Below, piece by piece: positions 9,101-18,170 of a stretch of 64,000 bases of DNA. The notes beneath the pieces are model-generated. The model was not told where the DNA came from. It made no database searches and saw only the letters and a list, made by a program, of their open reading frames with translations. Numbering within the stretch: the first letter of the stretch is position 1; every line of letters starts with the position of its first letter. A program made the translations under genes and the position numbers. Origin of the DNA: JAQBVV01 sp965249205 (GTDB lineage: Bacteria; Acidobacteriota; Vicinamibacteria; Vicinamibacterales; UBA2999); the NCBI GenBank assembly GCA_965249205.1, contig CBDFLL010000006.1:868001-932000 (forward strand). Direction: 5' to 3'.

Positions 9101-10318
9101 ATGTCCACGTGGATTACGTTGATTGTCGCCGTCAAGGCACTTCGCCGCAACGCGATGCGTACCGCGCTGACCGCGCTCGGCATGATCATCGGCGTCGCCG
9201 CTGTGATCGTCATGGTGGCCATTGGTAACGGTGCGCAGGCGTCGATCGAGGATCAGATTCGAAGCGCGGGGACCAACATCGTGACGGTCAGCGCCGGGGC
9301 GAACAGCTTCGGCCCTGTCCGCACGAGCGGCACCACGACGACGCTGATAGCCGGTGATGCCGACGCGATCGCGCTCAATGTGGCGGGAGTTCGTTACGTG
9401 TCGCCAGGCGCCACAACCCGCGAGCAGGTTGTGGCGGAATCGTCGAACTGGAACACGACAGTGAGCGGCGCCAGCGCCGATCTGCCGATGATTCGGGCGT
9501 GGCCGCTGGAGTACGGGACATTTTTCACTGAACTCGATGTCGCACGCGCCAGTAAGGTCGTTGTGCTTGGCTCCGTGGTTCGCGACGAGTTGTTCGGCCC
9601 TGGCACGGACCCGACCGGTGCCAGCATTCGGATCAAGAACCAGCCATTCCGTGTAGTCGGCGTGCTGACCAGCAAGGGCCAGGCGGCTATGGGCCCCGAC
9701 CAGGACGATACCGTCATCGTCCCCTACACGACGGTGCAAAAGAAGATGCTCGGCATCACCCACGTTCAGAACATTACGATCTCGACGGCCGATGGCGTGG
9801 AATTCAACGCTATCGCTGAGGAGATCACCGCGCTGCTCAGGGATCGCCATAGCCTGACACCTGGCGAGCCTGACGACTTCTCAGTGCGTAGTCTCGACGA
9901 GATCGCGAGCGTGCTGACCGCGACGACGACCACCATGACATGGCTGCTGGCGAGCATTGCGGCCGTTTCTCTGCTGGTGGGGGGCATCGGCATCATGAAC
10001 ATCATGTTGGTGTCTGTCACCGAGCGGACGCGTGAGATCGGGCTCCGCCTGTCGGTGGGTGCGCGCGACATCGACGTGCTGATGCAGTTTCTCGTGGAGG
10101 CGGTCGTACTCAGCCTGGCCGGGGGTGCCATTGGTGTGGCGCTTGGTATCGCGGCGTCCTACGGCGTCAGTAACATGATGCAGTGGTCCGCGGTGATTAC
10201 CCCGTCGGCCGTGCTGCTCTCGTTCGGGTGCGCCGCCGCGATTGGCATATTCTTCGGCTTCTATCCGGCGCGGAAAGCTGCTGGGCTCGATCCGATCAAC
10301 GCGCTGCGGTTCGAGTAG
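9101..10318 (+). CDS. macB: ABC transporter permease, MacB/FtsX type
   Basis: Permease of the MacAB-like exporter, 405 aa. The N-terminal helix (about 21-43) has TALTALGMIIGVAAVIVMVA, the MacB_PCD start. The large periplasmic domain (about 50-275) has the usual FTELDVARASKVVVLGSVV segment. The three C-terminal FtsX helices include VGGIGIMNIMLVSVTERTRE. The start at 9101 is preceded by AGGAG (9090-9094); an in-frame upstream start at 9044 would overlap the ATPase gene. Together with macA, the ATPase and the downstream tolC it would move a peptide, lipid or drug across both membranes. Substrate unknown. Confidence 0.92.
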   Translation: MSTWITLIVAVKALRRNAMRTALTALGMIIGVAAVIVMVAIGNGAQASIEDQIRSAGTNIVTVSAGANSFGPVRTSGTTTTLIAGDADAIALNVAGVRYVSPGATTREQVVAESSNWNTTVSGASADLPMIRAWPLEYGTFFTELDVARASKVVVLGSVVRDELFGPGTDPTGASIRIKNQPFRVVGVLTSKGQAAMGPDQDDTVIVPYTTVQKKMLGITHVQNITISTADGVEFNAIAEEITALLRDRHSLTPGEPDDFSVRSLDEIASVLTATTTTMTWLLASIAAVSLLVGGIGIMNIMLVSVTERTREIGLRLSVGARDIDVLMQFLVEAVVLSLAGGAIGVALGIAASYGVSNMMQWSAVITPSAVLLSFGCAAAIGIFFGFYPARKAAGLDPINALRFE

Positions 10319-10327
10319 TGGTTCCAG

Positions 10328-10492
10328 CTAGCAGCCCGTGGTGAAAGCCCGGCGGGCACCGAGGCAAGTGAGGCGCCTCGCGAACAAGGCGCGACGACCG
10401 AGAATACCGCCTGTATTTGAGGAAGGAGCAACGCAGATCGCGAGGATGCATCGCTGGTCGAATGCCGCGGGACTTCCACCGCGGGCTGCTAG
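10328..10492. repeat. Mini inverted-repeat element, family C (interrupted at its end by IS5 copy 1)
   Basis: A 165-bp non-coding segment with near-perfect terminal inverted repeats: CTAGCAGCCCGTGGTGAAAG at 10328-10347 against the complement of 10473-10492 (18 of 20 positions). Both ends are CTAG, and the right-hand CTAG is exactly where the IS5 element sits. It lies between the macB permease stop and the IS. Confidence 0.6.
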
Positions 10493-11791
10493 CAGGCTGC
10501 TGAAGAACCCGGGTGATCGGGCCGTTTTCTAAGGATCATGCGAGTCACCACCGACCGACAACGGTGCGCACGGCTGTGCGCTGGCCCCGATCAAGGGGCC
10601 GGCGACACGCGCGGCCGGTGATCAGGGACACCTCGCCTCCAGATTCCGCAGCCGGACCAAGTTATAGACCGTGGCGGCGAAGGTAAGCTGCCAATCCACG
10701 AGGGCGACACCGCGATGCCGGAGTTTGCGCAAGCCGCCGACGGTCTTCATCCAGCCAAAGACCTGTTCTACGAGTTTCCGTTTCCGCTGACTGACGTGAT
10801 AGCCCGCATGCCGCGTGGTCCGGCCATCGATCGCACTCCAGCGGACCTTCTGAGCAACGTGGGGCGTGACGGCCCGGATACGGACAGCGGCCACAAAGCT
10901 TGCCACATCGTAGCCCTTGTCCGCCCCGACCGTGCTGCCCGGCGGCGCGCTGGCCTCCAGCAACAGCGCCGCTGCCTCGCGTTCGGCGGTCCCCGTCGCG
11001 TGAGTCGCGCAGACGTTGGCGACAAGTCCCTGTCGATTGTCCAGCAGCACGTGGCCCAGATACGCCAGCTTGGCTTCCTTCCCCTGGCCCTTCCGAGGCA
11101 GCATCGCCTCCGGATCGGTCGTCGACTGGTGCGTGTCGTTGCGCCGCCGCTCCCCGTGGAAGTTGACCGTGGGATTCCCGGGGTCATCGGGCGGGTCGCT
11201 CTCCGCCGCGTCCCGGCACCGAAAGCTCTTCAGGCTGGCCCACGCTTCCAATTGGGTCCCATCCACAGTGAAGTGTTCGTCCGAGAGCAGCCCGGCCGCC
11301 CGCGCGTGGGCCTGCACCGCATCAAAGAAGGCGGCCGCGAGATCGCCCGCCAGCAGCCGGTCGCGATTCTTGGTAAACGTGGTGGGATGCCAAACCGGGT
11401 CGTCCAAATTCAAGCCCACGAACCAGCGGAACAGCAGGTTGTAATTGAGCTCTTCCATCAGCAGCCGCTCGCTCCGCACCGTGTAGAGCACCTGCAGCAA
11501 CAACGCGCGCAGCAGCTGTTCCGGCGGGATCGACGGACGCCCTGTGTTGGCGTACAGGCCGGCGAACCTGCGCGACATCGTTCTCAGCGCTTCGTCCGTC
11601 AGCGCGCGAACCGCGCGGAGCGGATGGTCGGCTGGCACGCGCTGTTCCGGCGACAGGTAGCTGAACATGTGAGTGCTTTGCTCATCGTGTCCGCGCATGA
11701 TGGGGCTCCCTTCAGCGGTGTTGGGAGCATGGTAGTACGCCGGGATCGATCTGTCGATCCCATTTCACGGAGTTTTTCAGCAGCCTGCTAG
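10489..11791 (-). mobile_element. IS5-family insertion sequence, copy 1
   Basis: A 1303-bp element including the flanking CTAG on both sides (10489-10492 and 11788-11791), taken as a 4-bp target duplication. Terminal inverted repeats start CAGGCTGCTGAA at each inner end, with a few mismatches up to about 20 bp. It carries one transposase gene on the - strand. A second copy of identical length lies inverted at 59971-61273. It separates the macAB genes from tolC. Confidence 0.93.
10622..11698 (-). CDS. IS5-family transposase (copy 1)
   Basis: DDE transposase of 358 aa. The N-terminal DUF772-type domain has RALLLQVLYTVRSERLLMEE (about 65-84). Catalytic core residues are visible as FTVDGTQLEAW (first Asp), VGADKGYDV (second Asp) and KRKLVEQVFGWMKT (Glu). 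The length and layout are normal and there is no frameshift. The protein is identical to the one at 60064-61140. The single coding difference is at base 10955, a synonymous Glu codon change (GAG against GAA at 60807). Intact and probably active. Confidence 0.93.
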   Translation of the reverse strand: MRGHDEQSTHMFSYLSPEQRVPADHPLRAVRALTDEALRTMSRRFAGLYANTGRPSIPPEQLLRALLLQVLYTVRSERLLMEELNYNLLFRWFVGLNLDDPVWHPTTFTKNRDRLLAGDLAAAFFDAVQAHARAAGLLSDEHFTVDGTQLEAWASLKSFRCRDAAESDPPDDPGNPTVNFHGERRRNDTHQSTTDPEAMLPRKGQGKEAKLAYLGHVLLDNRQGLVANVCATHATGTAEREAAALLLEASAPPGSTVGADKGYDVASFVAAVRIRAVTPHVAQKVRWSAIDGRTTRHAGYHVSQRKRKLVEQVFGWMKTVGGLRKLRHRGVALVDWQLTFAATVYNLVRLRNLEARCP

Positions 11792-11903
11792 TTACACGTG
11801 AAATCCGCGTGAGGCACGCTGACGTAGAGTCGCCATCGTTTCTTCACATCCCCGCCGCAGCGCTGCCATCGCTGCTGTCTACCATCGTTCCAGGAGCGAT
11901 CAG

Positions 11904-13436
11904 ATGAAGACAGCACGATGGCACCTCATCATCCTGTTCGTCGGCGTGGTCTGCCTGGCCACACAAGCCGCAGCGCAGCGAACCACTGACGACGTCCCGT
12001 CCGTCTTCCTCACGCTCGCCGATGCCGAAGCGCGGGCGCTTGGCCGCAACCCGACGCTCACGCAGGCGCGGCTCAGTATCGAACTCGCCGACTACAGCCT
12101 GCTGCAGTCGCAAACCCCCTTCACGCCGATCTTCAGCACTTCGTTCGAGCAGCGGTCGCAGACCGCGGCCGGGACCAGTCAGCTCACTGGCGGCACCGAA
12201 GTCGTCACCGACAACACGTCGTACCAGTCAGGTGTGACCCAGCTGTTCCCGTGGGGGAGCCGGGTCTCGCTCGATTTTACGAGCGGCCGGAATGCGAGCA
12301 CCAACGTCTTCTCGACGTTCAACCCACGCTTTTCGTCGTCGATCGAGGCAACCGTTACCCAACCGTTGCTCCGCGGCTTCACGCTCGATCCGATACGCGC
12401 GCAGATCGAGCAGGCCGAAATCGGACAGGAGGTCGCCGCGATTCGGCTCGACCGACAAGAGGCCACAACGCTTGCCGCTGTTCGGCGGGCGTACTGGGAG
12501 CTGGTCTATGCCAGTGATGCCCTCGAAAACGCACGCCGGTCGGAGGCGCTTGCCCAACAGCAGCTCGAAGAGAATCGCCTTCGGGTGGCAATCGGCGCGC
12601 TGGCACAGATTGACGTGCTGCAGTCAGAAGCGGAAGTGGCGACCAGAGTGCAGGCCAGCGTGCAGGCGGAGGGCACCTGGCGGACCGCGATGGTCACGCT
12701 GAAGCAACTGATCGTCGCCAACACCGAGGACCCGATCTGGAGCGCCGACGTGATACCGGTGGATCGTCCGGCACCTAGGTCGCAAGCGATCGACGTCAGC
12801 GCGGCGATTCAGTTGGCGCTGTCGAATAGAACGGACATCCAGGAGGCCGAGCGCGATCGAGAGAGCGCGGCTCTTTCGTTGAAGCTGGCGGACGACGAGC
12901 GGCTGTGGGCCGTGGACCTCGTCGCCAGTTACACCGCGAGCGGCATCGGTGGCCCCGAGCTGGTTCGCGGATCCAGCCTTGGCGGCAACGTCGTCGAGAC
13001 CATCCCTGGCGGCTATCTGGATGCGCTGGCATCGGTGGCGGGTCTGGACTATCCAGCGTGGCGCGTCGGACTCAACGTCAGCGTGCCGCTAGGCACAAGC
13101 AGCGCCGATATCGCCGCAGCCAGTGCGGGCGTGCAACAGCGGCAGGTGGACAGTCGCATCCGAACGCTGGAGCTGCAGGTGGCGGCTGATATCACGCGAG
13201 CCGGCGAGCGCGTGCGCAGCGCCGAACAGCAGGTGCAGGCGGCCGCGGTCGCACGGGAACTGGCAAGCCAGCGGCTCGAGGCCGAGGATGCCCGTCTCGA
13301 CGTCGGTCTGTCGACGACGTTTCTGGTGCTGCAGGCGCAGCGTGATCTCGCTACAGCGGAGACCAACGAGTTGCGGGCGGCGCTCGATCACCGGGTAGCG
13401 CTGGTTGACTTCGAACTGGCGCAGGTGGCGCCGTGA
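11904..13436 (+). CDS. TolC-family outer membrane efflux protein
   Basis: Outer-membrane channel for the MacAB-like pump, 510 aa. The signal peptide is about 1-25 (ending TQAAAQ). Two outer-membrane-efflux repeats follow, with TolC signatures LTLADAEARALGRNPTL near the N terminus, the coiled-coil helices and VALVDFELAQV at the end. The ATG at 11904 has AGGAG 10 bp upstream. It would have followed the macB permease directly before the IS5 insertion (10489-11791). The IS, which reads the other way, probably now separates it from the macA promoter. Confidence 0.88.
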   Translation: MKTARWHLIILFVGVVCLATQAAAQRTTDDVPSVFLTLADAEARALGRNPTLTQARLSIELADYSLLQSQTPFTPIFSTSFEQRSQTAAGTSQLTGGTEVVTDNTSYQSGVTQLFPWGSRVSLDFTSGRNASTNVFSTFNPRFSSSIEATVTQPLLRGFTLDPIRAQIEQAEIGQEVAAIRLDRQEATTLAAVRRAYWELVYASDALENARRSEALAQQQLEENRLRVAIGALAQIDVLQSEAEVATRVQASVQAEGTWRTAMVTLKQLIVANTEDPIWSADVIPVDRPAPRSQAIDVSAAIQLALSNRTDIQEAERDRESAALSLKLADDERLWAVDLVASYTASGIGGPELVRGSSLGGNVVETIPGGYLDALASVAGLDYPAWRVGLNVSVPLGTSSADIAAASAGVQQRQVDSRIRTLELQVAADITRAGERVRSAEQQVQAAAVARELASQRLEAEDARLDVGLSTTFLVLQAQRDLATAETNELRAALDHRVALVDFELAQVAP

Positions 13437-13537
13437 CGTCTTGTGTCCCTGGCAGGGTGGGCAGAAACGCCAAGCTGCGCTAGAGTCAGCAGGAATCTGG
13501 TACTGTCTTTCATTTCCATGGTCGTGGAGGGATGCGA

Positions 13538-14656
13538 ATGAGTACGTGGCGAACGCTGGTGGTGGGGGTGACGTGTGTGACGGCGGGGGTGGCCGCTCAG
13601 GCGTGCGCGCCAGAGGAGATGGCGAGCGAAGCTGATCAGCCGGAGGCGCGTAGCCTTCCCACGTTCGAAGTCGACGACGGTTGGATGAAGGTGCCGGAGC
13701 AGTGGAAACTCGGCGACGCATCGAGCTTCGCGGTCGATTCCGGGGGCAACGTGTGGTTGCTGCATCGCCCGTGGACGCTACCTGAGGAAGACGCCGCGAT
13801 GGCTGCTCCCCCGATCATGGTTTTCGACAGCGGCGGCAACTTCGTCAAAGCGCTGGGCGGCCCCGGGGAAGGCTATGACTGGGTTCAGCGAGAGCATGGC
13901 CTTCATATCGACTCAGAGGACTTCGTCTGGGTGACCGGGAACAACTGTCCGACCAATGGTCTGCCACGCGAGCCGGTGGCCGATGATCAGGTGCTCAAGT
14001 TCGCCCCGGACGGAAGCTTCGTGCTGCAGATTGGTCACGTCGGGGATGGGACGGCAAGCAACGCCGACACCGAAAACGTGCATCGTGCGGCTGATGCATG
14101 GGTGCATCCTGCGACCAACGAAGTCTTCGTTGCTGATGGCTACGGCAACAATCGCGTCGTGGTATTCGATGCCGACACGGGCGCGTTCAAGCGCACGTGG
14201 GGCGCGTTTGGTGAGGTGCCCGTCGACAACGATAGTTGCGAGGTTATCTACTTCGATGATCCTGCTGGGCCGGGCCTCGACGCGTTCAACCTCGTCCATG
14301 CTGTAGCCGTCGCTGACGACGGAACGGTGTACGCCGCCGACCGAGAGAACCGGCGGGTGCAGGTGTTCTCGACGGACGGCACGTTTATTGACGAGGTGAT
14401 CAAAACCGATACAGCGTTCGCGCGCGGCCTGGCATTCTCCGCGGATCCGGCGCAGGAGTTCCTGTACGTTGGCAACGGCGACGACATCGCCATCGTCGAC
14501 CGGTCGACGGTCGAGATCGTTGGCGCGGTCGACATTCCAGGAATCATCGGCGGGGGTCACCAGATTGCGAGCGATGCCGAAGGCAATATCTACATTGCGC
14601 AAACGGCTGCGGGCGTGCAGAAGCTCTCGTATATGGGGCTCGCGCAGGTGCCGTAG
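13538..14656 (+). CDS. NHL-repeat six-bladed beta-propeller protein, secreted
   Basis: Exported NHL propeller of 372 aa, related to the peptidyl-alpha-hydroxyglycine lyase-like propellers. The second of two close ATGs (13538) is chosen because GGAGG at 13526-13530 is then 7 nt away. A signal peptide ends near AAQAC; a weak lipobox is possible. Repeats include SFAVDSGGNVWLL, LHIDSEDFVWVTG, VLKFAPDGSFVLQIG, VFVADGYGNNRVVVFD, VYAADRENRRVQVFSTDG and IASDAEGNIYIAQ. A paralogue lies at 48581. No catalytic assignment can be made. It converges on the OmpA-like gene; a small inverted repeat (AGGCC...GGCCT, near 14670-14690) lies in the gap. Confidence 0.8.
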   Translation: MSTWRTLVVGVTCVTAGVAAQACAPEEMASEADQPEARSLPTFEVDDGWMKVPEQWKLGDASSFAVDSGGNVWLLHRPWTLPEEDAAMAAPPIMVFDSGGNFVKALGGPGEGYDWVQREHGLHIDSEDFVWVTGNNCPTNGLPREPVADDQVLKFAPDGSFVLQIGHVGDGTASNADTENVHRAADAWVHPATNEVFVADGYGNNRVVVFDADTGAFKRTWGAFGEVPVDNDSCEVIYFDDPAGPGLDAFNLVHAVAVADDGTVYAADRENRRVQVFSTDGTFIDEVIKTDTAFARGLAFSADPAQEFLYVGNGDDIAIVDRSTVEIVGAVDIPGIIGGGHQIASDAEGNIYIAQTAAGVQKLSYMGLAQVP

Positions 14657-14716
14657 CACATAGTGGAGGGAGGCCTGACCAAGGGCCTTCCGCCGAGGAC
14701 GTGGGAACGGCGGCGA

Positions 14717-15580
14717 CTACGGGAGGCGTTCGAGTCCGGTCGATTCGACGATTCGCGCGCTGACCAGACCGAGTTCTACCCGGCGGTTGTTGGCGTGAGC
14801 CTCGTTCGTATTTCCCTGGTCGAGCAACTGCGACTCTCCGAGGCCCTGGACCGTGAAGATGTCGGTCGAGAGTCCAGTGGCGACCAGGTAGTCGGCCACT
14901 GCCTGAGCCCTCCGCTCCGACAGCTCCTGGTTGTACTCGGCGGTGCCCGTGGCGTCGGTGTGACCGCTGACGGTAATGACGAAGTCGTCGGCGGTGAACA
15001 GGATGCCGGCAATCCGGGACAGGACCTCCCGGCTCTCCGGTCTGAGCTCCGCCCGGTCGAAATCGAATTTTAGATAGCCGTCGTCCAGACTCATGACGAG
15101 TCCGAGCGCTGTTCGCCGAGTCTCGGCGATTCGTCCCAGCGCTTCGGTGAGCCGATCCATTTCGGCCTCGGCGACGCGACGGATTTCCTCAGCTCGCTCG
15201 CGAGCCTGCCTCGCCTCTGCCCGCGCCTCGTTCGACGTGTCCTCTGCGGTTGCGGCTCGTTGCTCGGCGTCGATCGCCAGCCGCCGGGCCAGTTCGGCGG
15301 CCTCCTCCGCGCGTGCGCGTGCGACGGCCGCGTCGCGTGCGGATTGTTCGGCTTCGACCGCACGCTCGGTGGCCGCGTCCGCGTCCTCGACGGATTGTTG
15401 CAGACCGTCCTCCAGGGTTTGAACCTGGGTATTCAGGCGCTCGATGTCACCGAACATGCGATTGACACCGTATCCACCGACAGCAACGGCAACCAGGCAG
15501 AGCACGACGATGGCGACCCGGACGCCCACGTGTGACTTCCGCCCCGGTTGTGGCGCCTGTGTGTTCGCCTCGGGCGTCAT
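14717..15580 (-). CDS. OmpA-family peptidoglycan-binding protein with coiled coil
   Basis: Membrane-anchored OmpA/MotB-type protein of 287 aa. One transmembrane helix (about 20-42) is followed by an Ala/Glu/Arg-rich coiled coil (about 44-160). A C-terminal OmpA domain (about 170-275) has FDFDRAELRPES, VSGHTDATGTAEYNQELSERRA and NRRVELGLV. The Asp and Arg that bind diaminopimelate are present in HTDATG and NRRVEL. It is likely a periplasmic tether between the inner membrane and the cell wall. It is divergent from the acylase gene. Confidence 0.88.
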   Translation of the reverse strand: MTPEANTQAPQPGRKSHVGVRVAIVVLCLVAVAVGGYGVNRMFGDIERLNTQVQTLEDGLQQSVEDADAATERAVEAEQSARDAAVARARAEEAAELARRLAIDAEQRAATAEDTSNEARAEARQARERAEEIRRVAEAEMDRLTEALGRIAETRRTALGLVMSLDDGYLKFDFDRAELRPESREVLSRIAGILFTADDFVITVSGHTDATGTAEYNQELSERRAQAVADYLVATGLSTDIFTVQGLGESQLLDQGNTNEAHANNRRVELGLVSARIVESTGLERLP

Positions 15581-15732
15581 TGTTTCCCTCGGTCTCTACC
15601 TCGTGGCTGACGCGACCTACCCGTATTGTTGCTCGACCCGGTAGTCGGTTCATAGGGGGTGAGCCGCAGGTTCGCACTCTCCCCGGCGTACGGTTCGTTC
15701 TCGGGCTGACGTAAAATCGCCGCGATCGACAA

Positions 15733-18024
15733 ATGACGATTGTGCCTCTCACGATTCCCCTCCGGCGCCCGCGCGCGCCGCACGTACTATCGTTGAGCCT
15801 GGGCGAGGTCGGGTGTCGTGGAACGCTCCGGTTCCGGGTGGTCGCGTTCGCCCTGGTCGCCACCACCTCGGTTCTCTGGGCGGCATCGGCGCACGGCCAG
15901 GACGGATCCGATGCCGCGTTGCCGCGGCAGGTCGAGGTCATCCGGACTGCCTACGGGGTGCCACACATCTACGCCGACAACCTGAGAGCGCTCGGGTACG
16001 CGCTGGCCTATCTGCAGGTTGAGGACTACGGAGACCGCGTGCCGCTTGGTCTGCTTCGCGCACGCGGGCAGCTTGCGGCGCACCAGGGGCGCGGCGCGCT
16101 TGACTCGGACTTCGCGAGTCGCCCCTCCTTCACCCGTGCCGTGGAAATCTACCCGCGACTCCAACAGGACACCCGGGCCGTGTACGAAGGGTTCGCCGCC
16201 GGCGTGAACCGCTACATGGCTCAGCATCCGGAAGAATTCGCCGACTGGACGGTGTCGGCGTTTACGGGGCATGACGTTGCGGCGCTGTACGTCTATCGTC
16301 CGAGCGCGGGTCAGGCGCGCCGGTGGATCCGCGTGCTGGAGGGCGTGGCGGAGGCGCCGCTTGTCGACATCGACGGGATAGCCGCGGCAGGCTCCATCGA
16401 AGAGGGCTCCAGCGCATGGGCGCTCGCGCCGAGTCGAACCGTATCGGGTGCGGCCATCCTGCTCCGGAACCCACACCTGTCGTGGGAGGCGGGCTACTGG
16501 GAGGCCCACGTGGTGGTGCCGGGCCGGCTGGACTTCTACGGCGACTTTCGGATCGGCGCTCCGCTGGGCATCATCGGCGGGTTCAACGGGCACCTGGGCT
16601 TCGCGACCACGAACAACGACGTCGATAACGCGCAGGTCTACGCGCTGGACGTTGATCCGGATCGCGCCGACCACTACCTGCTCGATGGTGCGTCGATCCC
16701 GATCGGTCGCGAGCCGCTCACGTTGCGATTCCGTAACGGAGACGGCTACGGCCTCGAAACGCGTGAGCGCCTGCTCACCAGCGTGGGGCCCGTGATTCAC
16801 CGCGACCACGGTCGGATCTATGTGTTGCGGGCGCCGGAAGATGGAGAGTTCCGGGGGGGAGAGCAGTTCCTCCGGATGATGCAGGCCACGACGCTGGCGG
16901 AATGGACCGAGGCGATGCGGCTCCGCGCCCACCCGCGTTCCAACCTCACGTACGCCGACGCGGAGGGCAACATCTTCTTTCTCTGGAACGCGGCGATCCC
17001 CCGGTTTCCACACCCGTACGACGATGCGCTGGCGGTGCCGGTGACGCGTCGTGATCAGGTCTGGACCGAGCTGCACGAACTGGACGACCTGCCGCAACTG
17101 TTGAACCCAGTCGGTGGGTACCTGCGAAACGAAAACGACGGGCCCTGGCTCACCAATCTTCGTGCGCCGCTCGACCCGGACGACTACCCCGACTACTTCG
17201 AAGCGCACGAGTTCAGTTTGCGCAGTCAGCATGCCGAGCAACTGATTGGCGGTGATGAACGGCTCTCGCTGGAAGATGTGATGCTGCGCAAGCACAGCTA
17301 CCGGATGTTGCTCGCCGATCGCGTCAAGGACGAGCTGCTGGTGGCGGCCCGCAGCGCGATCGACTCGGCGGCGCTGGGCGCTGGTGACGTCGATCCGGCT
17401 TCGGTGGCGGCGGCGCTGACGCTGCTCGAGCGCTGGGACAACACGGCGGCGCCGGAGAGCCGTGGCGGCGTGCTCTTCGAGGAGTGGTGGACGCGCTACA
17501 CAGAAGCGCTCGAGGCTGACGCCGATCCGGCGACCGACGATGAAGAGGTGGAGTTTTTCGCGATTCCCTGGTCGAGCGAGGCGCCGACCGAGACGCCGCG
17601 AGGCCTGGCGGATCCCGGGCTGGCGGTGCGTGTCTTCCCCGGGGCGGTCGCTGCGACGGCGGAGCGTTTTGGTGCATGGGACGTCGCCTGGGGCGACGTG
17701 CATCGAGTCCGGCGCGGAGACGTCGATGTGCCGGTCGGGGGCTGCCCGGGCCGGCTGGGCTGCTATCGGGTGATCAACTTCCGCGAGGACGACGACGGCC
17801 GCCGACGCGCGGTGGGCGGCGATGGCTGGGTGCTGGGCGTCGAGTTCACGAGCCCCCCGCGTGCCTTCTCAGTGCTGGCCTACGGTCAGAGCAGCCGCGA
17901 AGCGTCCCCCAATCACGCGGATCAGGCGGCGATGTTTGCGCGCGGGGAGATGAAGGAGGTGGCCTTCACACTGCAGGACGTCGAGCGCGCGGCCGAACGG
18001 CGCTATCGCCCCGGGCTCGACTGA
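15733..18024 (+). CDS. Penicillin acylase family (Ntn) amidohydrolase
   Basis: Secreted or periplasmic Ntn hydrolase of the penicillin G acylase/acyl-homoserine-lactone acylase family, 763 aa, made as a pro-protein that cuts itself. The alpha-chain starts after a signal segment ending ASAHGQ (about 36-58), with VIRTAYGVPHIYADN. The beta-chain nucleophile is Ser226 in EEGSSAWAL, the usual G-S-x-x-W site. GGFNGHLGFATTNNDVD gives the conserved oxyanion region. The aculeacin/cephalosporin type is suggested by the WNAAIPRFPHPYDDAL segment. The long charged N terminus before the signal suggests the true start may be internal (a GTG is available), which I cannot settle. Substrate (beta-lactam, AHL or other amide) unknown. 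Confidence 0.85.
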   Translation: MTIVPLTIPLRRPRAPHVLSLSLGEVGCRGTLRFRVVAFALVATTSVLWAASAHGQDGSDAALPRQVEVIRTAYGVPHIYADNLRALGYALAYLQVEDYGDRVPLGLLRARGQLAAHQGRGALDSDFASRPSFTRAVEIYPRLQQDTRAVYEGFAAGVNRYMAQHPEEFADWTVSAFTGHDVAALYVYRPSAGQARRWIRVLEGVAEAPLVDIDGIAAAGSIEEGSSAWALAPSRTVSGAAILLRNPHLSWEAGYWEAHVVVPGRLDFYGDFRIGAPLGIIGGFNGHLGFATTNNDVDNAQVYALDVDPDRADHYLLDGASIPIGREPLTLRFRNGDGYGLETRERLLTSVGPVIHRDHGRIYVLRAPEDGEFRGGEQFLRMMQATTLAEWTEAMRLRAHPRSNLTYADAEGNIFFLWNAAIPRFPHPYDDALAVPVTRRDQVWTELHELDDLPQLLNPVGGYLRNENDGPWLTNLRAPLDPDDYPDYFEAHEFSLRSQHAEQLIGGDERLSLEDVMLRKHSYRMLLADRVKDELLVAARSAIDSAALGAGDVDPASVAAALTLLERWDNTAAPESRGGVLFEEWWTRYTEALEADADPATDDEEVEFFAIPWSSEAPTETPRGLADPGLAVRVFPGAVAATAERFGAWDVAWGDVHRVRRGDVDVPVGGCPGRLGCYRVINFREDDDGRRRAVGGDGWVLGVEFTSPPRAFSVLAYGQSSREASPNHADQAAMFARGEMKEVAFTLQDVERAAERRYRPGLD

Positions 18025-18170
18025 TCGAGTGCGAGTACAGCGTGCCCAGAGTTCGAAACGTCACCATGAATACCGATCGTCACCCCGACGACCGTCAGCA
18101 GTATCAATATAAGGTCGGGGATGCGCGTGTCTATGAGGGGCGCCTTGATAGCCCGCTGTGCCCAGCCCAT
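18003..18170 (-). pseudogene. Decayed copy of the small membrane protein at 27429-27575
   Basis: On the - strand an open frame of 55 codons starts at 18170 and reads ...IPDLILILLTVVGVTIG. This matches RPDLTLVLLTLVGMTM of the small protein at 27429-27575. After that the protein similarity stops, yet the DNA still matches: both contain TTCATGGTGAC followed by CGAACTCTGG. Two single-base insertions in this copy break the frame relative to the other. It overlaps the 3' end of the acylase gene and the 5' region of the glycosyltransferase gene, both on the + strand. A relic is the simplest reading. Confidence 0.5.

Noticed and set aside
10715..11791. 358-aa frame opposite the IS5 transposase (also in copy 2)
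   Set aside because: Antisense of the transposase; conserved only because the element is.
15787..17703. 638-aa open frame on the - strand
   Set aside because: Antisense of the acylase gene, no domain or signal; the + strand frame has clear family motifs.
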